Counted from the stretch's first letter, positions 9,375 through 18,346 are shown. The stretch: 48,070 nucleotides of DNA from Acetobacter fallax (GCF_011516735.1 NZ_WOSX01000027.1:1-48070); one strand, 5' to 3'. The notes: generated from the letters alone by a model not told the origin. Program-made: numbers and translations.

Positions 9375-9434
9375 TCAGCGAGTGGAGACCGGTTTGCCTG
9401 CCTGTTGTTCGATTTGAGAAGGATACATTCTTAA
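9195..9434 (+). pseudogene. Possible decayed small gene interrupted by an in-frame UGA
   Basis: From ATG 9195 the frame reads MKANFTPQEVREVFDALESA and meets TGA at 9276-9278. It then stays open with protein-like composition (LLSQLTEPGASKSFRVAVLY, FLIEQN, RFACLLFDLRR) to TAA at 9432-9434. The even hydrophobic pattern on both sides of the stop suggests a small gene broken by one nonsense change. No ribosome binding site is evident, no family is recognised, and the last 60 bases overlap the end of the opposite-strand regulator gene, so this remains weak. Confidence 0.25.
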
Positions 9435-10202
9435 TGGAAGGGAGCCTTCTTCCGGGTGCAGGATGCTGATAATCGAAGCTGGTAAATCTGCGTCCCCTTT
9501 GTCGAATACACCACATCGGGAGATTGCATTTTTAAGAAGTGCAGGCTCAGATATTCTGAGTAATGCAATGCGGACACAGTTGGGTGTTTTTGTAATATTT
9601 GACGCCACGCCAAGGCACAGTCCGGATAATACAGAGACTTTCGTTGTCAGGCTGGGATACATAACAATCGAGAGCAACTCCGAGTCAAACATAGAATCGT
9701 AGGCATTGATAAATAATCTGTCTCCAACATAGTAGATGTATCCTTTATATCGATGCCGTCTTTCCGGAGATCGTTCTATATAGTTTACTGTGAAGTTTGA
9801 TTCATTTTTTGATATGAGCATTATTGATTTGACAATTTTATTGTCATTAACCATAGATATTTTATAGCAGCAGTAGTATCCAAGATATATTGATAAAGCT
9901 TTGTCATTAGATTTTATGCGTGAAAAATAAGAGTTATTTCTTTCTATTCCATACAGGCCATGATTGGCTTCAAAAATACTTTTGAATTCATGATGAGGAA
10001 GAATGATTTCCCGATAATCGACGCCAAAAAAATTGCAGATTTTTCTCAATATGTATTGAGACGGCATTGTTGAGCCGGAAATATATTTACTGAACTGACT
10101 TCTGTTGACACCGATTTTCCGGCAAATATCAGATATTGATTTATAATATCCACAAACATATCGGATATTTTTTGCGAAATCGTCAATGACGTCCTGTTCC
10201 AT
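9375..10202 (-). CDS. HTH (XRE-like) transcriptional regulator, AT-rich gene
   Basis: 275 residues. The N-terminus (about 10-68) is a lambda-repressor-type helix-turn-helix: SISDICRKIGVNRSQFSKYI followed by MPSQYILRKICNFFGVDYREI. The remaining 200 residues form a beta-rich domain with no family I recognise, possibly a ligand-sensing part (GYYCCYKISM, RYKGYIYYVGDRLFINAYD). The AT content and Asn/Ile/Lys-rich composition contrast sharply with its neighbours and indicate horizontal transfer. The ATG at 10202 follows AAAGGGA closely. It sits upstream of, and in the same direction as, the TonB receptor gene about 450 bases away. I infer that it controls that receptor, but no operator is identified. 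Confidence 0.75.
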   Translation of the reverse strand: MEQDVIDDFAKNIRYVCGYYKSISDICRKIGVNRSQFSKYISGSTMPSQYILRKICNFFGVDYREIILPHHEFKSIFEANHGLYGIERNNSYFSRIKSNDKALSIYLGYYCCYKISMVNDNKIVKSIMLISKNESNFTVNYIERSPERRHRYKGYIYYVGDRLFINAYDSMFDSELLSIVMYPSLTTKVSVLSGLCLGVASNITKTPNCVRIALLRISEPALLKNAISRCGVFDKGDADLPASIISILHPEEGSLPLRMYPSQIEQQAGKPVSTR

Positions 10203-10567
10203 GGTTCCCTTTCATCAAGTGCCGCAGCAGCCAGATACTTCTGAAACACGTCTGGCCCCGGAATGAAATCATCTTAACCTTTTTTAGGGCAGTCGCTACA
10301 AGTCGCATACACGTTGATTTAAGAAAAATCAGCTGCACCAGACAATAAACTGCTCCGGATATCGGCTTATCTTTACGGTTCTGTTAACCCCATTGTGTGA
10401 TTTCCGGACTCAGGGAATATTAATGCGTTAGCGCGGATGGGATCGCTATTTGCAGGGGTTAACAGAACTGTCCATCTGCATTCGTTAAAAACGAGTTGCG
10501 AAAACACAGCCCTGCATCAGCCTTTCTCAGGGCGCAGCGCTCTGCTGTGCCACCCCCTGAAAAAACC
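10203..10567. other. Intergenic region with a 14-bp perfect inverted repeat pair
   Basis: No gene seen. It holds GTTCTGTTAACCCC at 10378-10391 and its exact reverse complement at 10455-10468, 63 bases apart. The right part, next to the end of the FAD oxidase gene, has short GC-rich pairing that may act as a terminator for that leftward gene. Confidence 0.5.
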
Positions 10568-12013
10568 CTACCCCGCCTTCGGCAACATCTTCCCCGGGTT
10601 CATCATCCCCGCCGGATCAATCGCGGCTTTGATCCGTCGCATCACATCAAGTTCAGCCCCGCCGCGCCACTCCGGCATCATGTAGGATTTAAGCTGCCCA
10701 ACCCCATGTTCAGCCGAAAAAGATCCACCCAGTTCACGCACAATCGCCGTCACCGTATCCATGATCTCATGATCACGGGCGAGGAAAGCAGCGCCATCCG
10801 CCCCCTCAGGCTGGACCAGATTGAAGTGAATATTGCCATCGCCAATATGCCCGAACGGCGCCACCCGAATGCCCGGAACCAGTGTCTTGCACGCTGACGT
10901 TGCCCGGTCGATAAACTCCGGAATGGCCGAGAGTGGCACAGACACATCATTTTTCACCGACGTTCCCGCCCGCTTCTGCGCTTCCGAGTGCTCCTCACGC
11001 AATTTCCAGAATGCCGCCCGCTGCGCCTCGCTCTCCGCCAGCACAGCGTCACTGACCAGGCCATCTTCGAACGCTTTGCCCAGCACTTCTTCCATCAGCC
11101 CGCGCAGCGTGTCACCTCCACGCGGACTCGCCAGTTCCACCAGGACATAGGCCGGTGAAGGGTTCGCCAGCGGCAAAGGCGCATCCGGAATCAGCGTGTT
11201 CACCAGTGTCATGCTCAGCCCGGACATAAACTCAAAGGCCTGAATCGCACTTGGCTCGACGTTACGAAACGCCGCGAAAAGCTTCAGCGCCGCCCGGGCG
11301 TCCGCTACCGCACAGAGCGCCGTTTCAATCGATTTCGGCTTCGGCTGAAGCTGCAAAATCGCACCGGTAATAATCGCCAGGGTCCCTTCAGACCCGATCA
11401 ATAACTGACGCAGCGCATAGCCCGTGTTGTCCTTGCGCAGCTTCCGCATCAGGTTCAGCACTCTTCCGTCCGGCAGCACGGCTTCAAGCCCCAGAACCAG
11501 TTCCCGCGCATTGCCATAACGCACTGTGTTGTTGCCGCCCGCATTGGTCGCCAGCACGCCGCCAATCTCCGCTGATCCTTCTGATGAAATCGACAACGGC
11601 AGCATCAGGCCAGCATCCAGCGCGGCATCCTGCGCCGCCTTCAGAGTCACACCCGCATCAATGCTCATCGTATTATCGACCGGATCAATCTCGCGCACCC
11701 GGTTCATCCGGCTGGTCACGATCACCAGTGCCCGTCCGCTGTCATCCGGCGTCGCGCCGCCAACCATGCTCGTGTTGCCACCCTGCGGAACCACCGGAAT
11801 GCCGTGCTCCGCACACAGCCGCACGGTCTCCGCGCAACCTTCCGTGTTCGCCGGCCGCGCCACCGCACAGGCTTTGCCATGAAACATCCCGCGCCAGTCA
11901 GTCAGAAACGCCGCCGTGTCTTCCGGCTGCGTCAGCAATCCGCCCGGCCCGAGAACCTTTTCAAGAGCGCTGGTCAGAGTGTCCGGAAGAAGGGCAGGGG
12001 AAAAGCTGGTCAT
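10568..12013 (-). CDS. FAD-linked oxidase, GlcD / D-2-hydroxyglutarate dehydrogenase type
   Basis: 481 residues, counted from MTSFSPALLP; an upstream in-frame ATG adds 50 residues of poor composition. The N-terminal PCMH-type FAD-binding domain (about 45-225) shows PVVPQGGNTSMVGGA and the segment SISSEGSAEIGGVLATNAGG. The C-terminal FAD-oxidase domain has FGHIGDGNIHFN and FSAEHGVGQLK, the His residues expected to bind metal and hydroxyacid in this family. It probably oxidises a D-2-hydroxy acid (D-lactate, D-2-hydroxyglutarate or similar) and passes electrons to a carrier. There is no signal peptide, so it is cytoplasmic or peripherally membrane bound. It stands alone. The exact substrate cannot be read from the sequence. 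Confidence 0.88.
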   Translation of the reverse strand: MTSFSPALLPDTLTSALEKVLGPGGLLTQPEDTAAFLTDWRGMFHGKACAVARPANTEGCAETVRLCAEHGIPVVPQGGNTSMVGGATPDDSGRALVIVTSRMNRVREIDPVDNTMSIDAGVTLKAAQDAALDAGLMLPLSISSEGSAEIGGVLATNAGGNNTVRYGNARELVLGLEAVLPDGRVLNLMRKLRKDNTGYALRQLLIGSEGTLAIITGAILQLQPKPKSIETALCAVADARAALKLFAAFRNVEPSAIQAFEFMSGLSMTLVNTLIPDAPLPLANPSPAYVLVELASPRGGDTLRGLMEEVLGKAFEDGLVSDAVLAESEAQRAAFWKLREEHSEAQKRAGTSVKNDVSVPLSAIPEFIDRATSACKTLVPGIRVAPFGHIGDGNIHFNLVQPEGADGAAFLARDHEIMDTVTAIVRELGGSFSAEHGVGQLKSYMMPEWRGGAELDVMRRIKAAIDPAGMMNPGKMLPKAG

Positions 12014-12337
12014 GGCATCCGTCTCAGAGATGGTAAAAATCGGGCGGGGTAAAAACCGGGGCGCGACACCCTGGATAACCGCCGGACAAAGCAGGCCCGG
12101 CCTGTGTCGGTTTGTCATGCCGGCAGCCAGAATGCCAGCCCGCCGGTCAGAGCGTCCTGTCACATCCGGATTACCCCACGCCGGTGCAAAAATCTGGAAA
12201 CCCGGAGCCTTTCATGTCAGACTGATGCGTGTTCGTAATGAGGCGCTCATAAACAGACACTGCAAATATCTTCTTGCAGACCGTGCGGCGGTATCCAGGA
12301 GGATCTCCGCGCAAACTGCCATAAAAGGGAGCATCGG

Positions 12338-13318
12338 ATGATCCCGCCAATCTCAGCCTTTCCGTTCGCCGCTGCGCAGGGACGTACGCGCGCATCATCC
12401 CTTGGCCGGTCAGCTCTCTACATCGTGCTCGTTCTGGTTTGTGGCCTGCTCGTCTCAGCCCTCTCCGGAATCCTGCCTGAAAAAACCGTGCACCCCACCG
12501 TCGAAACCAGCCTCATTGCCGCCGCTGTCAGCGCCAGCCTGTTTCTGCTGTGTTTCGTCGTGTTCCCTACCCGGATCATGCTGCGCCTCTTTCGCGACCC
12601 ACCCGAACAGGCGGGATGGCAACCCGCCAATGCCCCACAGCTTCTTTTCCTGGGTATCTCCGCCGGCTTCGTCGCGATCACCCTCTTCGCCACTGTCCTG
12701 TGGTCAGAAGGCGCCGTGCGCTGGACTCCCGCCATCCCCACTCTGCGTCAGGTCGTCAGCGAAGGCCTGCTTTCCGCTGTTTTCTGGCTTTGTGTCGCCG
12801 CCAGCGAGGAAGGACTCAATCGTGGTTACGCCTTCGTACAGCTCGTCCGGGCATTCTCGTTCTGGCCCGCCGCCCTCATCGACTGCGGCATCGTCATGCT
12901 GGAACATGCGACATATCATGAAGAAACAGCAGCCGGTATTCTGGGCGCCGGATTGTTCGGTCTCGTGCTCGTTTACAGCTTTCTGCAAACAGGCTCCCTG
13001 TGGTTCGCGCTCGGCCTGCATGCCTCATGGAAATTTGCGCAAAACTTCATCTTTGGATTCGCAAGTCGTGACGCAACCGAAACACCGTCGCTCCTGATGT
13101 GCCAGCTTTCAGATAATCCTCTTCTGACCGGCGGCTCCGCGGGACCGGAAGGCAGCATTCTCATTCTGCCTGTCACCGTGCTGCTGATGGCCCTGGTCCA
13201 CGGTCTTGGCCTGCGACTGAAACCCCATGCCAGCGAACGTGTCATCATCATGAAACAGGCAGACGCATGCCAGGCCCGGTTTATGAACGAACAGGTTTTC
13301 CCTGATCCCGGTACCTGA
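12338..13318 (+). CDS. CPBP-family intramembrane glutamic endopeptidase (CAAX protease-like)
   Basis: 326 residues with about eight hydrophobic segments. The three family motifs are visible: EExxxR as EEGLNR (157-162), the second motif with His190/His194 in LEHATYHEE, and the third with His228 and Asn236 in LHASWKFAQN. Members cleave within membranes; bacterial ones are linked to peptide maturation or immunity to self-made peptides, but the role here is unknown. The ATG at 12338 follows GGAG with seven bases between. The C-terminal tail after the last helix is hydrophilic and not part of the family core. No biosynthetic cluster is adjacent. Confidence 0.85.
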   Translation: MIPPISAFPFAAAQGRTRASSLGRSALYIVLVLVCGLLVSALSGILPEKTVHPTVETSLIAAAVSASLFLLCFVVFPTRIMLRLFRDPPEQAGWQPANAPQLLFLGISAGFVAITLFATVLWSEGAVRWTPAIPTLRQVVSEGLLSAVFWLCVAASEEGLNRGYAFVQLVRAFSFWPAALIDCGIVMLEHATYHEETAAGILGAGLFGLVLVYSFLQTGSLWFALGLHASWKFAQNFIFGFASRDATETPSLLMCQLSDNPLLTGGSAGPEGSILILPVTVLLMALVHGLGLRLKPHASERVIIMKQADACQARFMNEQVFPDPGT

Positions 13319-13328
13319 CAGGCATCAG

Positions 13329-13865
13329 CTAATGCAGATACACCGCATTTGGCATATGAGCCGGCCCGGGCCGAAGCGAATGAAACAGCTCCGTCCCCGC
13401 CACACCCGCGATACAGCCTACAATAACCGCCAGTCCCACCAATCCGAACCGCGTGTGACTGGTTGACTGAACGGCCACAAGCTGGCTCTGCGTCTCCGCC
13501 CGCGCCTGCTGGGTCAGAAAAAGCTCTGCTTTGAGCTGGGCGTTGTTCGCACGCACCGTCCGAAGCTCCATGTCCAGCTTCGTCACACTCTCCGTAAGTT
13601 CGCGAACCCGCGCCCGTTCCTGTTGCACATCCGCGGAAGCACTCGCTTTCGTGGCCCGCGCCCGCGCTGCCGGCGCCCGCTTCGGCGGGTTCGGCGCAAT
13701 CGCGGTGAACAGGTTCTTCAGAGCCCCGCCCGTGATGTTGTTGCGCCGCGCGCGTGACCGGATCGCTTCCAGCGCCGTGGCCGACTGCCCGGGCTGATCC
13801 TCAAGCACCAGAGCAAGGATATCTGAAAGAACCTTCAGCTCTTTCGGATCAAAAGTCTCACTCAT
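13329..13865 (-). CDS. Coiled-coil protein with one C-terminal membrane segment
   Basis: 178 residues, no recognised family. Residues 1-55 form a short helical domain (LKVLSDILALVLEDQPGQSA, then ALEAIRSRARRNN), followed by an Ala/Lys/Pro linker. A coiled coil spans about 79-130 (ERARVRELTESVTKLDMEL) and one hydrophobic helix lies at 140-161 (GLVGLAVIVGCIAGVAGTEL). It looks like a tail-anchored inner-membrane protein with a cytoplasmic N-terminus. Its ATG overlaps the stop of the sua5 gene by four bases (ATGA), so translation is coupled and it belongs to the cysQ-sua5 transcript. The function is unknown. Confidence 0.7.
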   Translation of the reverse strand: MSETFDPKELKVLSDILALVLEDQPGQSATALEAIRSRARRNNITGGALKNLFTAIAPNPPKRAPAARARATKASASADVQQERARVRELTESVTKLDMELRTVRANNAQLKAELFLTQQARAETQSQLVAVQSTSHTRFGLVGLAVIVGCIAGVAGTELFHSLRPGPAHMPNAVYLH

Positions 13866-14914
13866 GCAATGTTCCGCTGAAGATGGGACGGGACCAGCCC
13901 CCCGCCCGAAAGATCTGATGCACCACCTGAACCTGAACCCGAACCCGGACGCGGTGCCGCCGCCCGCGACAGACGATCCCTGATAGCCGCGCCCAGACCA
14001 CCATCAGGCACCGGCTGCACCGCAATGCCCCGCAGCCCGAGCGCCGCTCCCTCGCGATCCAGCACACGCAGCCCGGCAAACAGCCGCGCCGCCGCCTCAT
14101 CCAGTCGTCCCGCCGCGCTCAGATTCCAGACCAGCCGTGCCCCCGAAAGCGGTGCGCCAAACGCCAGCAGCGCCTCATCCACCGCCACATCCGACGCATC
14201 CAGACGCACCGGCAGGCCTGGCGCGTAATGCGATTTCAGCATCCCCGGTCCGACTGGCGCATCCGGCTCATCACTCCCGACGGACTGCCCGACAGGGCCG
14301 ATCACGGCTTCAATGTCTTCAACCGTAATCCCGCCCGGACGCAGCAGAACGGCAGAAGGCCCGGACAAATCCAGCACCGTGCTCTCAACACCAATCCGGC
14401 ACGGTCCCGTGTCCAGAACCGCCGCGATCCGTCCTTCCAGCCCGTCCAGAACATGATCCGCATCGGACGGACTGACCGCTCCGGACAGGTTCGCGGAAGG
14501 TGCCGCAACCGGCCTGTCCACCGCCCCAAGCAGCGCCAGCGTACTGTCCTGAGCCGGAACACGCACCGCCGCCGTCGGCAATCCCGCCGCCGCCAGATCG
14601 CAGATCCATCCATTCGCCCGACGCGGTAAAACCAGCGTCAGCGGCCCGGGCCAGAAACGCGCCGCCAGAGCCCGTGCCCTGTCATCGGCTACAACATGCT
14701 CAAAAGCATGTGCGGCATCGGCAAAATGACTGATCAGAGGATTGAAGCGCGGCCGGTTTTTCGCTTCGAAAATCCGTGCCACGGCCAGAGGGTCTGTCGC
14801 ATCGGCGCCAAGGCCATACACGGTCTCCGTGCCAAACGCGACCAGGCCACCAGAGCGGAGAAGCTCTGCGGCACGGGACAGTCCGGCGGAATTTGCGGCA
14901 AGGCGTTCGGTCAT
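13862..14914 (-). CDS. L-threonylcarbamoyladenylate synthase, Sua5 type
   Basis: 350 residues. The enzyme makes threonylcarbamoyl-AMP from threonine, bicarbonate and ATP, the first step of the t6A37 modification of tRNAs reading ANN codons. The YrdC/TsaC domain (about 15-205) shows GGLVAFGTETVYGLGADA, the KNRPRFNPLI segment that binds substrate, and SANLSGAVSPSDADHV. After GMLKSHYAPG follows the extra C-terminal domain that separates Sua5 from short TsaC. The C-terminal tail contains a Gly/Ser-rich run. The start at 14914 is supported by AGGAC seven bases upstream; the longer frame upstream is not protein-like. It lies 154 bases below cysQ on the same strand and overlaps the next gene by four bases. 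Confidence 0.93.
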   Translation of the reverse strand: MTERLAANSAGLSRAAELLRSGGLVAFGTETVYGLGADATDPLAVARIFEAKNRPRFNPLISHFADAAHAFEHVVADDRARALAARFWPGPLTLVLPRRANGWICDLAAAGLPTAAVRVPAQDSTLALLGAVDRPVAAPSANLSGAVSPSDADHVLDGLEGRIAAVLDTGPCRIGVESTVLDLSGPSAVLLRPGGITVEDIEAVIGPVGQSVGSDEPDAPVGPGMLKSHYAPGLPVRLDASDVAVDEALLAFGAPLSGARLVWNLSAAGRLDEAAARLFAGLRVLDREGAALGLRGIAVQPVPDGGLGAAIRDRLSRAAAPRPGSGSGSGGASDLSGGGLVPSHLQRNIA

Positions 14915-15068
14915 TCTGGTCCTGCTGGAGAGACCGCCCGCATAACATGAACAAGTCTCCACTCGCCAGTATCCGAACAGCACCGGCGCCATTGCCTCGT
15001 CATGCCGGTGCGGCTGAGCAACACCCGCATCAGACACCGGCCCGGAAAGGGGTCCGGAAACCGGCCCG

Positions 15069-15863
15069 TCATGCGACAGCGGACAGAAGACCGGTGCAGA
15101 CAAAGGACGGATTTTTCCACCCGGACTTGCTGTATCGCAGGGGCTCCCCGTCCAGCAGCGTGATGGTCCCACCCGCCGCCTCAACAATCGCCTGCGGTGC
15201 CGCTGTGTCCCATTCCATCGTCGGACCCAGCCGGGGATAAAAATCCGCCACGCCTTCGGCAACCCGTACAAACTTCACCGCCGAACCGATATTGCCAATC
15301 GACGCAATCACCCGTCCATCCAGAAACCGCTTCAGTTCCGGCGCATCTCCGTGATGACGTGAGGCCAGAACCGCCAGTCCCGCGGCCGGTGACGTGCGCA
15401 CATGAATGTCATGCTCGCCCTCACTGTCGAAGCGCTTCGCCCCAAGCCCGACACCGCCGGTATAAAACTGACCATAAGCCGGCAGAGCCATCGCCCCCAG
15501 CACGGCCTGATCGTCACGGACGAGCCCGATATTCACTGTGAAATCATCCCGCCCGGCCGCGAATTCCCGCGTTCCGTCCAGAGGATCAACCAGCCAGTAC
15601 GTCCTGGCCGGTGCCACATAAATGCCCGCCGCGACTTCTTCCTCGGCAATCACCGGAATCTGCGGCACCGCAGCCCGCAAGCCCGCCAGAATGTGCGTTT
15701 CCGCCGCCTGATCAGCCTCCGTGACCGGTGACCGGTCGGATTTCGTCTTCGTCACAAAGCCCTTTGCCCGAATGGCGTTGATGATATCGCTGGCTTCGCG
15801 CGCCAGACGAAGTGCAAGATCGAGAAGAACGGCATCGGAGGGGAGGAGCGTGTCAGATATCAT
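15069..15863 (-). CDS. cysQ: 3'(2'),5'-bisphosphate nucleotidase CysQ (inositol monophosphatase fold)
   Basis: 264 residues. CysQ dephosphorylates 3'-phosphoadenosine 5'-phosphate (PAP) to AMP, removing an inhibitory by-product of sulfate assimilation. The metal-binding motifs are present: VTEADQAAE near the N-terminus, VIAEEE, WLVDPLDGTREFAAG, and the C-terminal EWDTAAPQAIVEAAGG. The family length is about 250-270, so it is complete. The ribosome binding site is weak. It is the first gene of a leftward group with sua5 and divergent from pepA across 203 bases. Confidence 0.9.
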   Translation of the reverse strand: MISDTLLPSDAVLLDLALRLAREASDIINAIRAKGFVTKTKSDRSPVTEADQAAETHILAGLRAAVPQIPVIAEEEVAAGIYVAPARTYWLVDPLDGTREFAAGRDDFTVNIGLVRDDQAVLGAMALPAYGQFYTGGVGLGAKRFDSEGEHDIHVRTSPAAGLAVLASRHHGDAPELKRFLDGRVIASIGNIGSAVKFVRVAEGVADFYPRLGPTMEWDTAAPQAIVEAAGGTITLLDGEPLRYSKSGWKNPSFVCTGLLSAVA

Positions 15864-16066
15864 AGAGATGTCTTACTCCACATGAGTGAACACGCAATTG
15901 ATATTGCACCCTCCCTGATAACGACCGCTGCATGGCTCGTCCCATGCCTCTCGCTTGCCAGGCAGGCCGCCCCTCCGCTACGCCTGTCGCCGTCATTCCG
16001 GCGGAGGCAGGGATACCGCTCCCGCGCCGCGACCGTCGCCACCACGCATGATAAAAAGGCGCCACC

Positions 16067-17533
16067 GTGACAGAGATCAGCTTCTCAGGCCCCGAACTTC
16101 CCACTGGCGGAGCGCTGGCCCTCCTCGAATTCGCCGAGTCGGATCGCTCGAACCTCTTCAAAGCCGCCAATGACGCCACCGGCGGCGCCATTGCCCGCGC
16201 CGTCGAGGCCGCCTCCTTCTCCTTCAAACCCGGCGCCAGTTGCACCATTCTCGCCCCAGGCGCAGGGCTGGAGCGTGTTGTCCTCGTCGGCCTCGGTGAC
16301 AAAGATGGTGTCACCGAAGTCCTCGCCGAACGGGTCGGGGGCGTCGCCGCGCTGGCCATGACGATGCACAGCCAGGCCGCCATCGCCACGGACGGCATCG
16401 ACAGCAGCCTCGTCCCGCTGGTCGCTCTTGGCGCCACCCTCAGCCTTTACCGCTTCGACCGTTATCGCACGACCGATCGTGACGACGGTCCGAAGCTCGC
16501 CGCTCTCACCATCCTGACAGACAGCGCCGATACCGCCCAGGCCGCCTGGACCGGATGGGATGCCGTCGCCCAGGGCGTCACCCTGACCCGCAATCTCGTC
16601 ACCGAACCCGCCAACATCCTCACCCCCGTCGCCTTCGCGGACCGCGTCGAAGATCTCCGCGGCCTCGGCCTGACCATCGAAGTGTTCGATCGTCCGGCGA
16701 TGGAAAAGCTCGGCTTCGGCGCTCTCCTCGGTGTCGCACAGGGCAGCAGCAACGAACCCCGCATGGTCGTGCTGCGCTGGAACGGGGCAGGGGACGAGTC
16801 CGCCCCGCTCGCCTTCGTCGGTAAAGGCGTCACCTTCGATTCCGGCGGCATTTCCATAAAGCCCGCCGCCGGTATGGAAGACATGAAGTGGGACATGGGC
16901 GGCGCCGGTGTCGTCACCGGTCTGATGTCAGCCCTGGCCCGCCGCAACGCGAAAGTGAACGTCGTCGGCCTGATCGGTCTCGTCGAAAACATGGTCTCCG
17001 GCAACGCCCAGCGCCCCGGCGCCGTCGTCCGCAGCGCCTCCGGCCAGACCATCGAAGTCCTCAACACCGATGCCGAAGGCCGGCTGGTTCTGGCTGACGT
17101 CCTCTGGTACGCCCGCGAAACCTTCAGGCCACGCTTCATGGTCGATCTCGCGACCCTGACCGGGGCCATCATCGTCGGTCTTGGTCACGAATACGCTGGC
17201 CTGTTCTCGAACGATGATACCCTCGCCGCAAACCTCGACGCCGCCGGCAAAACCAGCGGCGAGAAACTGTGGCGCATGCCGCTGGCCGACGAATACGATC
17301 AACTCCTGAAATCCGACATCGCCGACATGAAAAACATCGGTGGCCGTCCGGCAGGCTCCATCACCGCCGCGCAGTTCCTGCAACGCTTCGTGGGTGACAC
17401 CCCCTGGGCACATCTCGACATCGCAGGCGTTACCTGGGCTTCCAAAGCGAAACCAGGCGCACCCAAAGGCGCGACGGCTTTCGGTGTCCGTCTGCTCGAC
17501 CGCCTCGTCCGCACATACGAAGCACAGAAGTGA
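16067..17533 (+). CDS. pepA: Leucyl aminopeptidase (M17)
   Basis: 488 residues. It removes N-terminal residues from peptides in the cytosol; PepA proteins can also bind DNA. The start is GTG at 16067 with AAGG seven bases upstream. The C-terminal catalytic domain shows the metal-ligand segments GKGVTFDSGGISIKP (about 250-264), MKWDMGGAG and the family signature NTDAEGRL (about 334-341). The N-terminal macro-like domain spans about 1-165. It is followed 32 bases later by holC, a pairing seen in many proteobacteria. Confidence 0.95.
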   Translation: MTEISFSGPELPTGGALALLEFAESDRSNLFKAANDATGGAIARAVEAASFSFKPGASCTILAPGAGLERVVLVGLGDKDGVTEVLAERVGGVAALAMTMHSQAAIATDGIDSSLVPLVALGATLSLYRFDRYRTTDRDDGPKLAALTILTDSADTAQAAWTGWDAVAQGVTLTRNLVTEPANILTPVAFADRVEDLRGLGLTIEVFDRPAMEKLGFGALLGVAQGSSNEPRMVVLRWNGAGDESAPLAFVGKGVTFDSGGISIKPAAGMEDMKWDMGGAGVVTGLMSALARRNAKVNVVGLIGLVENMVSGNAQRPGAVVRSASGQTIEVLNTDAEGRLVLADVLWYARETFRPRFMVDLATLTGAIIVGLGHEYAGLFSNDDTLAANLDAAGKTSGEKLWRMPLADEYDQLLKSDIADMKNIGGRPAGSITAAQFLQRFVGDTPWAHLDIAGVTWASKAKPGAPKGATAFGVRLLDRLVRTYEAQK

Positions 17534-17565
17534 CGGAACGAAGCTGACAGAGGAGAAGCCGGAAC

Positions 17566-18012
17566 TTGGCTGAAATCGGCTTCTATCATCTGACCCGCAC
17601 CGGCGCGCACGACGCCCTGCCGGTGCTGCTGGGGCGTACACTCGATACCGGGAAACGCGCCGTCATCCGCTGCGGCACGCCCGGCGACGCCCGCGCCCTC
17701 GACGACGCGTTGTGGAAAGTGTCAGATCCAGTCTGGCTCCCCCACGCCGCCACCGGCGGAAAATACCCCGAGCGTCAGCCGATCTGGATCACGGCCGGCG
17801 ACGATGTGCCCAATGGCGCCACCTTCCTCTTCATGCTTGGCGCCACGGACGCCCCGCCCGTCGATCCTTTCGAGCGCGTCTTCGATCTTTTTGATGGCCG
17901 CGATGAATCCGCCGTCGCTGCCGCCCGCCTCCGCTGGACCGCCCTTAAAGCCCGGGGGCACACACTGGCCTACTGGCGACAGGAAGCAAAAGGCTGGACC
18001 CGCGCACGCTGA
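17566..18012 (+). CDS. holC: DNA polymerase III chi subunit
   Basis: 148 residues. HolC links the clamp loader to single-stranded DNA-binding protein. The family pattern is visible: an N-terminal FYHLTRTGAHDALPVLLGRTL, the segment RALDDALWKVSDPVWLPHA, PIWITAGDD and a C-terminal stretch ending YWRQEAKGW. The start is a TTG at 17566; GGAG lies about ten bases upstream. Its position directly after pepA supports the call and suggests one transcript. It is followed by palindromic repeat copy B. Confidence 0.9.
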   Translation: MAEIGFYHLTRTGAHDALPVLLGRTLDTGKRAVIRCGTPGDARALDDALWKVSDPVWLPHAATGGKYPERQPIWITAGDDVPNGATFLFMLGATDAPPVDPFERVFDLFDGRDESAVAAARLRWTALKARGHTLAYWRQEAKGWTRAR

Positions 18013-18346
18013 GCCAGGCTCCTTCAAAGAAAACCCGTCCCCGGAAAGACGTATCACGGCCTGCTTTCATAAGCGGATCTGGCTCCTGTGCCGTTACGTG
18101 CCGGCCTTTAACCCACCAAAGGTCACAGACCTTTGAAAACTATTTCATTATAAGCAGATCGGGGTGCAGGGGCCTGTGGTCCCTGCCGGGTCCGGGCAGA
18201 GCCCGGGCTTCCTCAGACCACAGCCAGATCCCCGGGCGGCATTATCCGCAACGAAAATGGCACTTTCTCTTATCGCAACGCTTCCCTGTCCTCTGCGGAC
18301 GGAACAATCCGGTTGCTCAGACGCTTCTCACCCAGGAGGATTCAAC
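18013..18346. other. Intergenic region between holC and aldo/keto reductase gene
   Basis: Contains palindromic repeat copy B (18071-18207). The rest, 18208-18346, is upstream sequence of the reductase gene with its ribosome binding site AGGAGG at 18334-18339; no promoter can be named with confidence. Confidence 0.5.
18071..18207. repeat. Composite palindromic repeat, copy B
   Basis: Contains the AAAGGTCACAGACCTTT hairpin (18118-18134), then a linker with CAGATCGGGGTGCAGGGG and the CCGGGTCCGGGCAGAGCCCGG palindrome near its right end. This is the right arm of the full copy at 41829-42250, fused directly to the core hairpin. Confidence 0.8.

Noticed and set aside
15950..16045. GTCATTCCGGCGGAGGCAGG segment resembling a common dispersed proteobacterial hairpin repeat
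   Set aside because: Only one copy in the window and the stem is imperfect; not enough to call a repeat family.
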